Shown here in pieces: positions 15,910-24,999 of a stretch of 64,000 nt of DNA (position 1 is its first letter; the number at the start of each line of letters is the position of its first letter). The notes beneath the pieces are model-generated. The model saw only the letters and a list, made by a program, of their open reading frames with translations. It did no database searches and was not told the origin of the DNA. A program made the translations under genes and the position numbers. This DNA comes from Candidatus Protochlamydia sp. GTDB taxonomy: Bacteria > Chlamydiota > Chlamydiia > Chlamydiales > Parachlamydiaceae. The stretch covers positions 62,001 through 126,000 of the forward strand of contig JACDAQ010000043.1 of NCBI GenBank assembly GCA_013695355.1, written 5' to 3'.

Positions 15910-17004
15910 ATGATGAAACCATCCAAACCCGTTATTTTATATGTTGACGACGAACCTAACAACTTAGTCTCTTTTACTGCTGCTTTTCGCAGGTTTTATA
16001 CCATTCATACAGCTACGTCGGCGAAAGAGGGGATTGAGATTTTACGGCGCGAGCCCGTTCACCTCATTATTACAGATCAACGCATGCCTGAAATGACGGG
16101 GGTCCAATTTTTAGAAGCAATAATACCAGATTATCCTGATTCAATAAGAATGATCTTGACCGGTTTTTCCGATGTAGAAGCGATCATTAAAGCTATCAAT
16201 ACAGGGAGGGTTCTTCGGTATATCACAAAACCATGGGAAGAAGCTGAATTGAAGCAAATTATAGATGGAGCAATAATGATCTATGATTTAGAGAAAAAAA
16301 ATAAAGAATTGCTAGTAAACTTGCAGGAAGAAACGGCTAAACAGCAATCGATATTGAATGTTTTTAAAAAATATGTTCCAGAAGATGTTGTGAAAGAAAC
16401 ATTAACGCTTGATGTTGAGAATCTAACTTATTCTGAAAGCCGTATTGTCTCTGTCTGCTTTTGTGATATCAGACGTTTTAGCACCTTATCTGAAAAGCTC
16501 TCTCCTTCTGAAATAGTAAAGTTTTTAAATAATTTTTTTACTATTTTGAGTAAATGCATCAAAAAAAATAAGGGATTTGTAAACAAATTTTTAGGAGAAG
16601 GGTTGCTTTCTATTTTTGGCGCACCAGTTTCTTATTTAGATAATCCCGCTAATGCAGTCAAATGTGGCCTCGAAATAATTCAATTGATCAAAGACTTCAA
16701 TCAATCTCCTTTAGCCATGAACTGCACTATCTCAGTCGGCATAGGTATACATACCGGGGAGGTAATTGTAGGGAATATGGGCTCTAACGAAAGAATTGAA
16801 TACACAGCGGTGGGGAATGCAGTCAATATTGCATGTAGAATAGAAGAATTGTCTAATAAACAGGAAAATTCCCTTTTAATTAGCGACACTACTTATGAGT
16901 TAACCCAAGACTTGATAGAAGCAGAGGATCTTGGTTTCCAAACTATCAGAGGAAGGGATGAAAAAGTTCATGTTTACCAAGTTCGCTCACTCCGTCCTTC
17001 CTAG
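15910..17004 (+). CDS. Response regulator fused to class III adenylate cyclase
   Basis: Start placed at ATG 15910 (AAGGA 8 bases upstream); the open frame extends further but without a ribosome site. The product is 364 residues. Residues 1-125 form a receiver with acidic pair in YVDDEP, phospho-Asp in ITDQRMPE (about 56), ILTGFSD and the Lys in ITKPWEE. A coiled coil leads to a class III nucleotide cyclase (about 175-355): metal Asp in CFCDIRRFS, NKFLGEGLLSIFG, then YTAVGNAVNIACRIEEL. Two key positions differ from active adenylate cyclases: the second metal Asp (KxxGD) is Glu, and the usual GD before TVN is GN. The transition-state Asn and Arg are kept. Activity is therefore probable but unproven; product would be cAMP. 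Confidence 0.88.
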   Translation: MMKPSKPVILYVDDEPNNLVSFTAAFRRFYTIHTATSAKEGIEILRREPVHLIITDQRMPEMTGVQFLEAIIPDYPDSIRMILTGFSDVEAIIKAINTGRVLRYITKPWEEAELKQIIDGAIMIYDLEKKNKELLVNLQEETAKQQSILNVFKKYVPEDVVKETLTLDVENLTYSESRIVSVCFCDIRRFSTLSEKLSPSEIVKFLNNFFTILSKCIKKNKGFVNKFLGEGLLSIFGAPVSYLDNPANAVKCGLEIIQLIKDFNQSPLAMNCTISVGIGIHTGEVIVGNMGSNERIEYTAVGNAVNIACRIEELSNKQENSLLISDTTYELTQDLIEAEDLGFQTIRGRDEKVHVYQVRSLRPS

Positions 17005-17095
17005 TAAACTCAAAAATTGGACATAAATAATCATTAGACAAAAAATAAGGAGTTGTATAAATTCGGCCAAATTTAATTAAACCGGGAATTTTACA

Positions 17096-18175
17096 ATGCT
17101 TACCCTACATTTCAATTCTCCACCGATTGCCAGTCTAGATAAAATCACACAAATTGAAACTCAGGCAAGCCTCTATCCATTTGCCCACTTTATTGTATCA
17201 TGCCAAACAGGAACTTTAGACGGATCTATTCAAAGAAAAATTGGAATTTTGAAAGAAGATCAGTTTCAGAAAGAGGAATGGTCTGCATTTGCAATCGCTC
17301 TATTGACTTTTGAAAGCTTGCCTTCCTTAACTGTTTTAAAATTTAAAACGCCTTTTTTTAATGAAGAAAAAATTATTTCGGTGTTAAAAAAATCTCCCGC
17401 TTTACATACATTAGAAATGGCAGGTGAGAAATTTAAGAATACTAATTTACTTTTAGAAGGCTTGGGGCTCTATTGCCCGCAATTGAAAATCCTCAATATT
17501 TCACAAAGCCAGCATATTGATCATCAAGGAGTTAAAAATTTAGCTAATTGCAAAAATCTAAAAGAAGTCAACTTATCTAATTGCCTAAGTATATCAGATG
17601 CAAGTATTGAAGTCATCGCATGCGCTGCGAAAGAGAACCTGGAAGCTCTTAGCCTCTTTAATTGCCCTTTGCTTACCGACAAAGCGCTGCAATGCCTATA
17701 TGTGAATTGTTTAAATATAAAATATTTAAATATAGGATATAATAAAATGATTTCATCTTCCCAAATCAATCGATTTATCAGTCAATGCCAATTTTTAGAA
17801 GAATTATTTATGGAAAAGATCGATTTAAATATGGATAAAATTTTCGATAATGTTGAATGCCCTAATTTGCAAAAGCTATCTTTAAGGCATACAAACACTA
17901 CCGATAGTGATCTACTAATCCTTGCCTTGAAAGCTCCAAACCTTTCCTTCCTCAATCTGAGTCTCTGCCGCCGGGTGTCATTAAATGGCCTATTAGCAGG
18001 TATTGCAGTATTACGGAATTTGAAAAGTTTGGATATTTCGGATTTGTTTACTCTGGAAGAAATTTTTGTAATTAAAAACAAATTTCCTTTTTTAAAACTT
18101 ATTCCTGAATATGAAGTTTATGCCGAACAAGAATCATCTTGCATCAATTCAATTTGTATAAATGGGGATAGATAG
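17096..18175 (+). CDS. Leucine-rich repeat protein, candidate effector
   Basis: A 359-residue protein with no signal peptide. From about residue 85 it consists of Cys-containing leucine-rich repeats (LKILNISQSQHIDHQGVKNL, LKEVNLSNCLSISDASIE, LEALSLFNCPLLTDKALQC, LSFLNLSLCRRVSLNGL), the type found in eukaryotic F-box/SKP2-like and AMN1 proteins. No F-box is visible in the N-terminal 80 residues, which are unassigned. Such eukaryote-like LRR proteins are common in amoeba-associated chlamydiae and are assumed to act inside the host; that is inference here. The 3' end overlaps the convergent gene by 32 bases. Confidence 0.85.
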   Translation: MLTLHFNSPPIASLDKITQIETQASLYPFAHFIVSCQTGTLDGSIQRKIGILKEDQFQKEEWSAFAIALLTFESLPSLTVLKFKTPFFNEEKIISVLKKSPALHTLEMAGEKFKNTNLLLEGLGLYCPQLKILNISQSQHIDHQGVKNLANCKNLKEVNLSNCLSISDASIEVIACAAKENLEALSLFNCPLLTDKALQCLYVNCLNIKYLNIGYNKMISSSQINRFISQCQFLEELFMEKIDLNMDKIFDNVECPNLQKLSLRHTNTTDSDLLILALKAPNLSFLNLSLCRRVSLNGLLAGIAVLRNLKSLDISDLFTLEEIFVIKNKFPFLKLIPEYEVYAEQESSCINSICINGDR

Positions 18176-18944
18176 AAACAAATTCTTCTTCTGAGGAAAC
18201 TAAAGCAATGTGATCGACATGCACATCCTGTTCCCATTCAATCAATTTTCCATATTTATGGTGCGTAATTGCTGAAGAAATGATCTCTCCACAAGAGGCA
18301 GTGCCCCTAAAATATGGCGTCGCTTGAATAAACCACCAATGCAATCTGGCAAGAGTTTTATCAATTAATTCGGAATCAATGTTGCTATTCAATTTCACCA
18401 GATTATTATATAAAAATTCGCACTGTTGCAACGTTAAGCCTAAATTTTCAGGATAAGTATGGGCAATTGTGCGCGAGCCAGGATAAAGGATATACCGGCT
18501 CAATTCAATCGATTGTGAGTTCTTATCAACTCCAACACGGAATCCTGTTCTCCCTCCCCCTTCTTCTTTTTTTGCATAGGTTTCCCAATTCATAAATAGA
18601 TCATTTTCATTAATTTGCATTAAAGGAGAAATCATACTGCTATAGGCACCATTCAATGGGGTCGCGATGCGGTCATCATAATGGCGATTAGGATTTCGTA
18701 AATTACCGAATTTATTAGCGTATAAAGTGTTAGCCTCTATCGCAATGTTCTGTCTTAATTTTCCTGTCTTTTCTAAGATGCTAAAAAAATTACATTTCCC
18801 AATCTCTTCGGAAATCTGATAGCTTGCTTTCTTCATGCTCAATCTAAAAGTGATTTGATCCCCTCCGTATATTTGGTTGGATGGAGGAATAAAAGCATGA
18901 AAATTATTTGAATCTTCGTGAATTATTGATGAAAAAGCATTCAT
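18144..18944 (-). CDS. Unknown soluble protein, candidate effector
   Basis: A 266-residue protein without signal peptide or membrane segment; start ATG 18944 follows GGAAAG. Its C-terminal part contains LHWWFIQATPYFRGTASCGE, a pattern (HWW-x2-QA-x-PY-x-RG-A-x2-GE) that recalls a motif in uncharacterised effector-like proteins of intracellular and plant-pathogenic bacteria; I cannot name the family securely. The N-terminal half is unremarkable. It converges on the LRR gene with a 32-base overlap of coding ends, leaving no room for a terminator. The pairing of two possible effectors tail to tail is suggestive only. Confidence 0.65.
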   Translation of the reverse strand: MNAFSSIIHEDSNNFHAFIPPSNQIYGGDQITFRLSMKKASYQISEEIGKCNFFSILEKTGKLRQNIAIEANTLYANKFGNLRNPNRHYDDRIATPLNGAYSSMISPLMQINENDLFMNWETYAKKEEGGGRTGFRVGVDKNSQSIELSRYILYPGSRTIAHTYPENLGLTLQQCEFLYNNLVKLNSNIDSELIDKTLARLHWWFIQATPYFRGTASCGEIISSAITHHKYGKLIEWEQDVHVDHIALVSSEEEFVSIYPHLYKLN

Positions 18945-19226
18945 ATTCTTTCCTTATAAATTAATTAACTAATATTTTAAATGAATTTTATATTAAATTT
19001 ATATAATTTGTCCATACAAACCAGCAATTACCTCTATAAATTGGGATAGATAAACATACTTTTGAAGTCCTGTTTTTTTAAAGTTGGTATAATAAAATGA
19101 AAAATGTGTGAAAAAAATCAATAAAACTAATCAGCAGGCGAGTAATTATTCATATTTAAGAATCCGACATAAAAAGAACAGCCCTAAAGCGTTGCTCCCT
19201 AGAATTTTTAAAAAGTGATATTTTGG

Positions 19227-19454
19227 TTAGTTCTGCTCATCCTTTTTTTCCGGCAGAGGGGTGGCGCGTACAACTGGGCAACTGTTTTTCCCGATAAATT
19301 GATATAAAATGCACCAGCTAGAAAATACCTCAAAGAGGGTGAATAAAGCGAAAAATAAAGCGATCCAACTGTTTACTTCCCACGCCAAAACTAACAGTGC
19401 CATGGCAATAGCCAGACGAATGAGCCGGTCTTTTGTTCCGATGTTTCGTGTCAT
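19227..19454 (-). CDS. DUF2892 inner membrane protein
   Basis: Start at ATG 19454, 8 bases after AAAGGG; a GTG three codons earlier is less likely. The 75-residue product has the DUF2892 pattern: an opening RNIGTKDRLIRLAIAMALLVL, a second hydrophobic segment IALFFALFTLFEVFSSWC and a short tail containing Cys (IGKNSCPV). This family (also fused to rhodanese in YgaP) forms a two-helix membrane hairpin. Function unknown, often linked to sulfur metabolism. The palindrome TACACAAGTGTA lies about 85 bases upstream. Confidence 0.85.
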   Translation of the reverse strand: MTRNIGTKDRLIRLAIAMALLVLAWEVNSWIALFFALFTLFEVFSSWCILYQFIGKNSCPVVRATPLPEKKDEQN

Positions 19455-19567
19455 AAGAAGCACCCTTTTTTTATTTTTAATAGATTAAAAACTTTTCTTA
19501 TTATTCTTTCTAGTGAAAAAGGACCTATTTTTGTTATATACACAAGTGTAGTCAAAAATTAGATTTG

Positions 19568-19665
19568 GACTAGCTTGAAAGCTCCCGCAGTTGAAGGATC
19601 TAAACTACCCCATATTATAATACTGGGTCATTTTAGATACGCTAACCCAGGGCTTTGAAACAGTC
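19568..19665. repeat. Palindromic repeat related to interior of 33876 element
   Basis: Starts GACTAGCTTGAAAGCTCCCG, ends GGGCTTTGAAACAGTC, and folds on itself (GATCTAAAcTaCCC / GGGtcAtTTTAGAT). Both arms match the corresponding arms of the element at 33876-34038 (for example AGCTCTCGCAATTGAA and GGCTTTGACACAGCC), but the AACCTGAG termini are absent. It is a related but end-degraded or differently bounded element. Confidence 0.55.
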
Positions 19666-19666
19666 T

Positions 19667-19697
19667 GAATTCCAATTTGGAATTCACTTGGGTATAT
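19667..19697. repeat. Perfect palindrome fused to ACTTGGGTATA motif
   Basis: GAATTCCAA-T-TTGGAATTC is a perfect 9-bp inverted repeat; its right arm runs into GAATTCACTTGGGTATA, the same motif as at 60420. The block lies between the repeat at 19568 and the aconitase start. Nothing else is seen in the 19464-19786 spacer. Confidence 0.45.
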
Positions 19698-19786
19698 GCC
19701 AATGAACCTATCCTGTTCATCCTAGTGGTTCATTATGATAAGTGGGATAGATTCATATTAACAAGAAACATCAAACATGGTCAAAA

Positions 19787-22636
19787 ATGGCGCAAAATAA
19801 TCCTTTCAATACTCTTCAGCTTCTTAAGCCTGATCACTATTATTATTCATTGTCCAAGCTGGAAGAGCAGGGGATTGGTTCTGTAGGAAGATTGCCTGTA
19901 TCCATTAGGATCATGATTGAGTCCCTGCTAAGGCATTGTGATGGTATTATTTTAAAAGAAGAAGACGTACGAAGGCTTATTAAATGGAATGCTGAAAAGC
20001 CGGGCGATGGGGACGTTCCATTTGTGGTTTCACGCGTTATTTTGCAGGATTTTACCGGAGTTCCATTATTAGTCGATTTAGCGGCAATGCGGGATGCTGC
20101 TGCAGCGCTGGGATCCGATCCGCAAATTATTGAACCTGGTGTTCCGGTTGATTTGGTGATCGACCATTCGGTCCAGGTGGACCGTGCCGGAACCGATGAT
20201 GCTTTTCTTTTTAACCTTAAAATTGAGTTTGAACGTAACCGTGAAAGGTATTCTTTTTTAAAATGGGGCCAGGGGGCCTATCGGACCTTTAAAGTGGTCC
20301 CTTCCGGAATAGGAATTGTGCATCAGGTCAATCTGGAGCATATTGCTGAGGTTGTTGTCAAAAAGAAAATTGATGGTAGCTATTTGATCTACCCCGATAC
20401 TTTGGTGGGGACCGATTCCCATACAACCATGATTAATGGTTTAGGAGTTTTAGGGTGGGGTGTCGGAGGGATAGAAGCTGAGGCAGCCATGCTCGGACAG
20501 CCCGTTTTTATTCAGATTCCTGAAGTGATCGGAGTCCACCTGAGCGGCAGATTAAAAGAAGGCGTCACTGCAACAGACTTAACTTTAAGGATCACTGAAT
20601 TGCTCAGAAAAGAAAAAGTTGTCGGAAAATTTATTGAATTTTTTGGCGAAGGGGCGGCCACACTGACTGTTGCAGATCGTGCCACCATAGGAAACATGGC
20701 GCCTGAATATGGCGCCACGACAGGTTTTTTTCCTGTGGATGAGAAAACGCTTGATTATCTCCGCTTGACGGGCCGGGAAGAAAGCCATGTCCAATTAGTG
20801 AAAGAGTATTTAGAGGCCCAGCATTTATTTGGCATTCCAAAAATGGGGGAGGTAGACTTCACACGTATTGTTGAGCTTGATTTAGATCAGGTACGTCCTT
20901 GTGTTTCAGGTCCAAAACGCCCTCAAGATCGGATTGATTTGGAAAATGTAAGGCCCCGTTTTGAAGGATTAGTCAAAGCTCCCCTTTCAGAAGGAGGCTA
21001 TGGTAAAGAAGAAGAAAGCCCTCCGAGGATTCGGGTCCACTCAGGAGGAATTTTTTCATTAAAACACTACCACGAATGGGGCGGGACCTCCGTATTTGAA
21101 AGGGCGACGCGCGAACAGCCATGGAGCGAAGCCGAAATGGTGACTAACCGTCCCCTCACACCACCAGTTGCTAATCCTGGCTATGCTGAAGTAATTGATG
21201 GCGATATTATTTTAACCCATGGATCGATTGTAATTGCCGCAATCACAAGCTGCACAAATACAAGCAATCCTAGCGTCATGCTGGCTGCAGGGCTGCTTGC
21301 AAAAAAAGCTGTTATGAAGGGGTTGAAAGTAAATGCAATGATCAAGACAAGCCTAGCGCCGGGATCTAGGGTAGTGACCGATTATTTAGACCGAACAGGC
21401 TTGCAAAAATATTTGGACGATCTAGGATTTCACCTGGTAGCATATGGCTGTACTACCTGTATTGGAAATAGTGGCCCGCTTGATGAAAAAATCGAAAAGG
21501 CCATTAAACATTTCGATCTAATCACAGCGAGCGTGCTAAGCGGTAACCGAAATTTTGAAGCACGTATTCATGGATCAGTCAAAGCAAATTTTTTAATGTC
21601 CCCTCCTTTGGTGGTTGCCTATGCCCTTGCAGGGAAAATAGACATCGATCTCGAAAAAGAACCTTTAGGAGTTGATTTCAATCAACAGCCGGTCTTTTTG
21701 CGTGATATCTGGCCTTCGGACGAGGAAATAAGGGAAATTGTTGAAAGAGGGGTTAAGCCCTCGATGTTCAAGGAAAGGTATTCAAATATCTTGAAGGATA
21801 ATCCCGTTTGGGAAGAAATCCCAACCAAAGGTGGTGCTCAGTATGAATGGGATGCTGTAAGTACTTATATCCAGCAGCCTCCTTATTTTAAAGATTTCTC
21901 AATGACGCTGCCAAAGATAAAGGAATTAAAAGGAATGCGCCCAGTAGCACTTTTTGGTGATTCCGTCACAACAGACCATATCTCTCCCGCTGGAGGTTTT
22001 AAGGCCGACTCTCCTGCCGGCCAGTATCTAATTTCTTTAGGAGTTCCTGAACAAGATTTTAACAGTTATGGAAGCCGCAGGGGAAACCATGAGGTCATGA
22101 TGCGGGGAACATTTGCCAATGTCCGTTTAAGGAATAAAATGGTCGAAGATAGAGAAGGAGGTTATACAACCCTTATACCGGATGAAATTGAAATGTCTAT
22201 TTTTGAAGCCTGTCAAATTTATGCCGAAAGAGGAGTACCTCTAATTATTTTTGCAGGAAAAGATTATGGAATGGGAAGTTCGCGTGATTGGGCTGCTAAG
22301 GGGACTGCCTTGCTAGGGGTGAAAGCCGTCGTAGCTCGTAGCTTTGAAAGAATTCATCGCAGCAACCTCATTGGGATGGGGGTGCTTCCTCTGGAATTTT
22401 TGCATGATCAGAGTTGGGAAGGCTTAGGAATTACTGGAGAAGAAACTTTTTCTTTGAGCTTGCAAGAAAATAGGCTGAAACCAAATCAGAACCTTGTACT
22501 AGAAATGGAAAGAAATGGGAAAATTGAAGAAATTCCAGTGAGGGCGCGTCTTGAAACAGCCATCGAAGTGGGATATTATGAAAATGGAGGGATTCTTCCT
22601 TATGTGCTAAGGCAAATTATGGCTGCTAAAAAATAA
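19787..22636 (+). CDS. acnA: Aconitate hydratase (AcnA/IRP1 type)
   Basis: A 949-residue aconitase converting citrate to isocitrate through a 4Fe-4S cluster in the TCA cycle. Cluster Cys are visible in [10 protein letters not shown] (about 488) and [10 protein letters not shown] (about 553 and 556). Other family marks are [22 protein letters not shown], the [12 protein letters not shown] start of the swivel domain and [12 protein letters not shown] near the C-terminus. It is some 50 residues longer than E. coli AcnA because of an insertion at about 360-450. Chlamydiaceae lack aconitase whereas environmental chlamydiae keep a fuller TCA cycle, so this gene argues for the latter. Monocistronic, ending before a large palindrome. 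Confidence 0.97.
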   Translation: MAQNNPFNTLQLLKPDHYYYSLSKLEEQGIGSVGRLPVSIRIMIESLLRHCDGIILKEEDVRRLIKWNAEKPGDGDVPFVVSRVILQDFTGVPLLVDLAAMRDAAAALGSDPQIIEPGVPVDLVIDHSVQVDRAGTDDAFLFNLKIEFERNRERYSFLKWGQGAYRTFKVVPSGIGIVHQVNLEHIAEVVVKKKIDGSYLIYPDTLVGTDSHTTMINGLGVLGWGVGGIEAEAAMLGQPVFIQIPEVIGVHLSGRLKEGVTATDLTLRITELLRKEKVVGKFIEFFGEGAATLTVADRATIGNMAPEYGATTGFFPVDEKTLDYLRLTGREESHVQLVKEYLEAQHLFGIPKMGEVDFTRIVELDLDQVRPCVSGPKRPQDRIDLENVRPRFEGLVKAPLSEGGYGKEEESPPRIRVHSGGIFSLKHYHEWGGTSVFERATREQPWSEAEMVTNRPLTPPVANPGYAEVIDGDIILTHGSIVIAAITSCTNTSNPSVMLAAGLLAKKAVMKGLKVNAMIKTSLAPGSRVVTDYLDRTGLQKYLDDLGFHLVAYGCTTCIGNSGPLDEKIEKAIKHFDLITASVLSGNRNFEARIHGSVKANFLMSPPLVVAYALAGKIDIDLEKEPLGVDFNQQPVFLRDIWPSDEEIREIVERGVKPSMFKERYSNILKDNPVWEEIPTKGGAQYEWDAVSTYIQQPPYFKDFSMTLPKIKELKGMRPVALFGDSVTTDHISPAGGFKADSPAGQYLISLGVPEQDFNSYGSRRGNHEVMMRGTFANVRLRNKMVEDREGGYTTLIPDEIEMSIFEACQIYAERGVPLIIFAGKDYGMGSSRDWAAKGTALLGVKAVVARSFERIHRSNLIGMGVLPLEFLHDQSWEGLGITGEETFSLSLQENRLKPNQNLVLEMERNGKIEEIPVRARLETAIEVGYYENGGILPYVLRQIMAAKK

Positions 22637-22823
22637 AGCGAATCAATTCAATGATGCAAAAGCAAAGAATAAGATGCCTAAATATAATCATCTGCCTGGT
22701 TCATTAAAACACTGTAGCCATATCGGGAGCCCAGGATGCAGGATAGGCATCAAACTAATAGAATAGATTTGAGGAATGCTTTTTTTCTCATTTTTTCAAT
22801 CAATTTGAGATAAATAAGAGGAT

Positions 22824-22914
22824 ATAACGCGGAGTCCGGAGGTGCGGAGTTGCAGAGGTTATAACAATAAATTATTTTTTCTCCGCGTTTCCGCGTCTCC
22901 TCACTCCGCGTTAT
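22824..22914. repeat. Large GC-rich palindrome between convergent genes
   Basis: Perfect 12-bp ends ATAACGCGGAGT / ACTCCGCGTTAT enclose further GGAGG and GCGGAG stretches that pair imperfectly with CTCCGCG and TCCGCGTC. The resulting 91-base hairpin lies between acnA and the convergent membrane protein gene and could end transcription from both sides. Its CGCGGAG character stands out in AT-rich DNA. Confidence 0.65.
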
Positions 22915-22932
22915 TTCTTTATTATTTAGCTA

Positions 22933-24339
22933 TTATATCTTTAATGATAAAATTGGGCTATACGGACCCACATTTATCCTTTTCCACCACACTCCTTCTT
23001 CCCGCTTCTCTTTAATATCGCTAAAAAAATATTCATAGACCTGGCATCTAATATAAAGCGGAGGTTGATCGGGAAATGGATTGGTACGAATTAATTTTAG
23101 CACCTTGTCCGTTCCTTTTAGCAAATGAAAAAGGAAATGCTGCAGCCATTTTTCCGAATTAAAATCGGAAAAGGGAAGAAACCACATTTGCCAATCCAAC
23201 CGTGGCTGAAACGGAGATATACGCCTTGGGCGCCTGATAGTTTCAGAAGGTTTGTAATAAAAAGTGTACTCAAGCCAGTTTATCTTGTCACAGCTTCCTT
23301 CGATGACAATCTCATAGCGACGTGTCGTCATGACAGCAAAGATTCCATAAGGATTAAAAAGATGAAAGTTGGAAAATCTATAAAGCCATTTTGCAATTCT
23401 TTTGTCAGGAAAAAAATGATGTTTGAGCTGGAGTAGCTGCATAAAAGTACAAAAACTTCCAAGAACAAATAAAATCCCAATTAAAATTAGTGAAGGTTGT
23501 TCTATTGGCGGCACGAAAAAAAGATAACTTAAAATTTTATTGTTCAGTAATAGGGTGCAAAAAACTGCGGTTAAATGATTCAGATAGGAAAAATTCCCAG
23601 TGGCCCAAATAAAAAACTGCAGCCCAAAAAAACCTGCAAATACTACCAGCCTCAATTCTTCCGTAAAAAAAAGGGCAAATGGAAGAAGCAATTCAATAAA
23701 GAACATGGTTAGGGTAGAAAATTTATGAAATCCCATTGGTAATTTATGTATAAACCAGGCGATCGTATTGGGCAGAGGCTGGGTCTGATAATGAAAAGCA
23801 AGGGCTGTAAGGTTCGACCAGGTTAAGTCCCGGCTTTGAAGTTTAACTGCACCGGCTTGTAAGTGAAATCGAAAAAGTAAAAAATTAATGCAAATCCAAA
23901 CCATCAAATTAGGCACTACCGTCAAGCTAAGCAAACAGGCATATGCAGTGATTTCAAGCAGAAATCCTTCCCACCCAAAACTAAGAAAATCCTGGCCGAC
24001 AGAAACAATCGACAAATATAAAATGTAAATAAGCAAAAGCAACAGGAAGGGATAAAATCCAAGCATTAAGGCGATAGAAATCAAGACACCCAATCCAGCC
24101 AAACCTAATAAAGCTTTGTCGCTAGCATTAATCCAGAATAAACTAGGGACATAAAAATAGTATTTTTTAGGGAATCTTGTTTTTATAAAATTTAAAAAAT
24201 CTGTGACAGGTAAAATTCCTTTGCTTCCTAGTAGACCTATTATTTGGAATAGAAAAGCCCCAAAAGCAAAAAAATAGATAAGTCCCAGAAGGCGAGGAAA
24301 CAAAGAAACAATAATTGTATATGATTCCGGATGAAACAT
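22933..24339 (-). CDS. Lipase maturation factor (LMF1) family membrane protein
   Basis: A 468-residue polytopic protein with about nine hydrophobic segments. The diagnostic LMF1 stretch GQDFLSFGWEGFLLEITAY lies at about 115-133, followed by HYQTQPLPNTIAWFIHKLP and a soluble C-terminal region with CDKINWLEYTFYYKP and PRLDWQMWFLPF, all in family order. In vertebrates LMF1 sits in the ER and is needed for lipase folding; the bacterial proteins are uncharacterised, and a role in folding or thiol handling of exported proteins is only a guess. Monocistronic, convergent with acnA. Confidence 0.9.
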   Translation of the reverse strand: MFHPESYTIIVSLFPRLLGLIYFFAFGAFLFQIIGLLGSKGILPVTDFLNFIKTRFPKKYYFYVPSLFWINASDKALLGLAGLGVLISIALMLGFYPFLLLLLIYILYLSIVSVGQDFLSFGWEGFLLEITAYACLLSLTVVPNLMVWICINFLLFRFHLQAGAVKLQSRDLTWSNLTALAFHYQTQPLPNTIAWFIHKLPMGFHKFSTLTMFFIELLLPFALFFTEELRLVVFAGFFGLQFFIWATGNFSYLNHLTAVFCTLLLNNKILSYLFFVPPIEQPSLILIGILFVLGSFCTFMQLLQLKHHFFPDKRIAKWLYRFSNFHLFNPYGIFAVMTTRRYEIVIEGSCDKINWLEYTFYYKPSETIRRPRRISPFQPRLDWQMWFLPFSDFNSEKWLQHFLFHLLKGTDKVLKLIRTNPFPDQPPLYIRCQVYEYFFSDIKEKREEGVWWKRINVGPYSPILSLKI

Positions 24340-24870
24340 TATTAATCCTGCTAAGATTTTAAAAGCCGATCGGAAGATTTGTCCGACTGTGATTGATCTT
24401 AATAATCCAACAAGACAGCATTGGACTGCCCCGCCGGTCTCCCTAATAAATTGATTTATACCAAAGTGAATTATTCACACCATTTGGTAAATTTATACTA
24501 ATTTCTTAAATTTTTCTAAATTTCATAAAACTGAATTGCTTGACATGGAATTGTATAATAATTCCTAACTCTCCTATTTTCAAACCTTTAAGGTTTCTAT
24601 ATAAAAGCTTTTGTTTGTCTTATCCAGCTCAAAATCAGAAGTTTAAGATAGATATTAATAAAATAGGCGGTTTTTTGCTTAAAAGATTAGTAAAATAAAA
24701 AAAAATTCCTCTCCAGCCGGGCCCTTTTTTGTACCAAACGTAAAGATTTTTTTTGATAAAAATTCGAAAAAAACTCAGATTGAAGTTATCAGGTAAATTT
24801 TTCATAAGCCGCTCATACCGGCAAAATGAGAAATATGATCCTTAGGATATAGCAGTTAGAATTAGCCTCG

Positions 24871-24933
24871 TGCGTAACTTGTAGCAGCTTGAACTCGGAT
24901 TCCGGCAAGGGACAGGCCGCTATAAGCTACGCA
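24871..24933. other. Three-tier hairpin upstream of Cys-rich protein gene
   Basis: TGCGTAACTTGTAGC pairs with GCTATAAGCTACGCA (15 positions, one mismatch and one G-U). Inside, CTTG pairs with CAAG and CGG with CCG across ATT. The structure ends 66 bases before the ATG at 25000. No T run follows, so it is not a terminator; a leader structure or small RNA is possible. The rest of the 24340-24999 spacer is AT-rich without recognisable genes. Confidence 0.55.
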
Positions 24934-24999
24934 AGATGTCTAAATATTGACTGATTGCAATTATCAAAGTGATTTAAAAAAACCCAAACAGGAGGAAAT

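Noticed and set aside
17096-17340. F-box in front of the leucine-rich repeats
   Set aside because: The first 80 residues show no LPxE...W-type F-box pattern, so only the repeats are called.
22820-22916. CRISPR-like repeats suggested by repeated CGCGGAG
   Set aside because: The repeats are inverted within one palindrome, without regularly spaced unique spacers, and there are no cas genes.
24540-24560. TTGACA close to TATAAT upstream of the Cys-rich gene
   Set aside because: The boxes are only 8 bases apart, far too close for a sigma-70 promoter.
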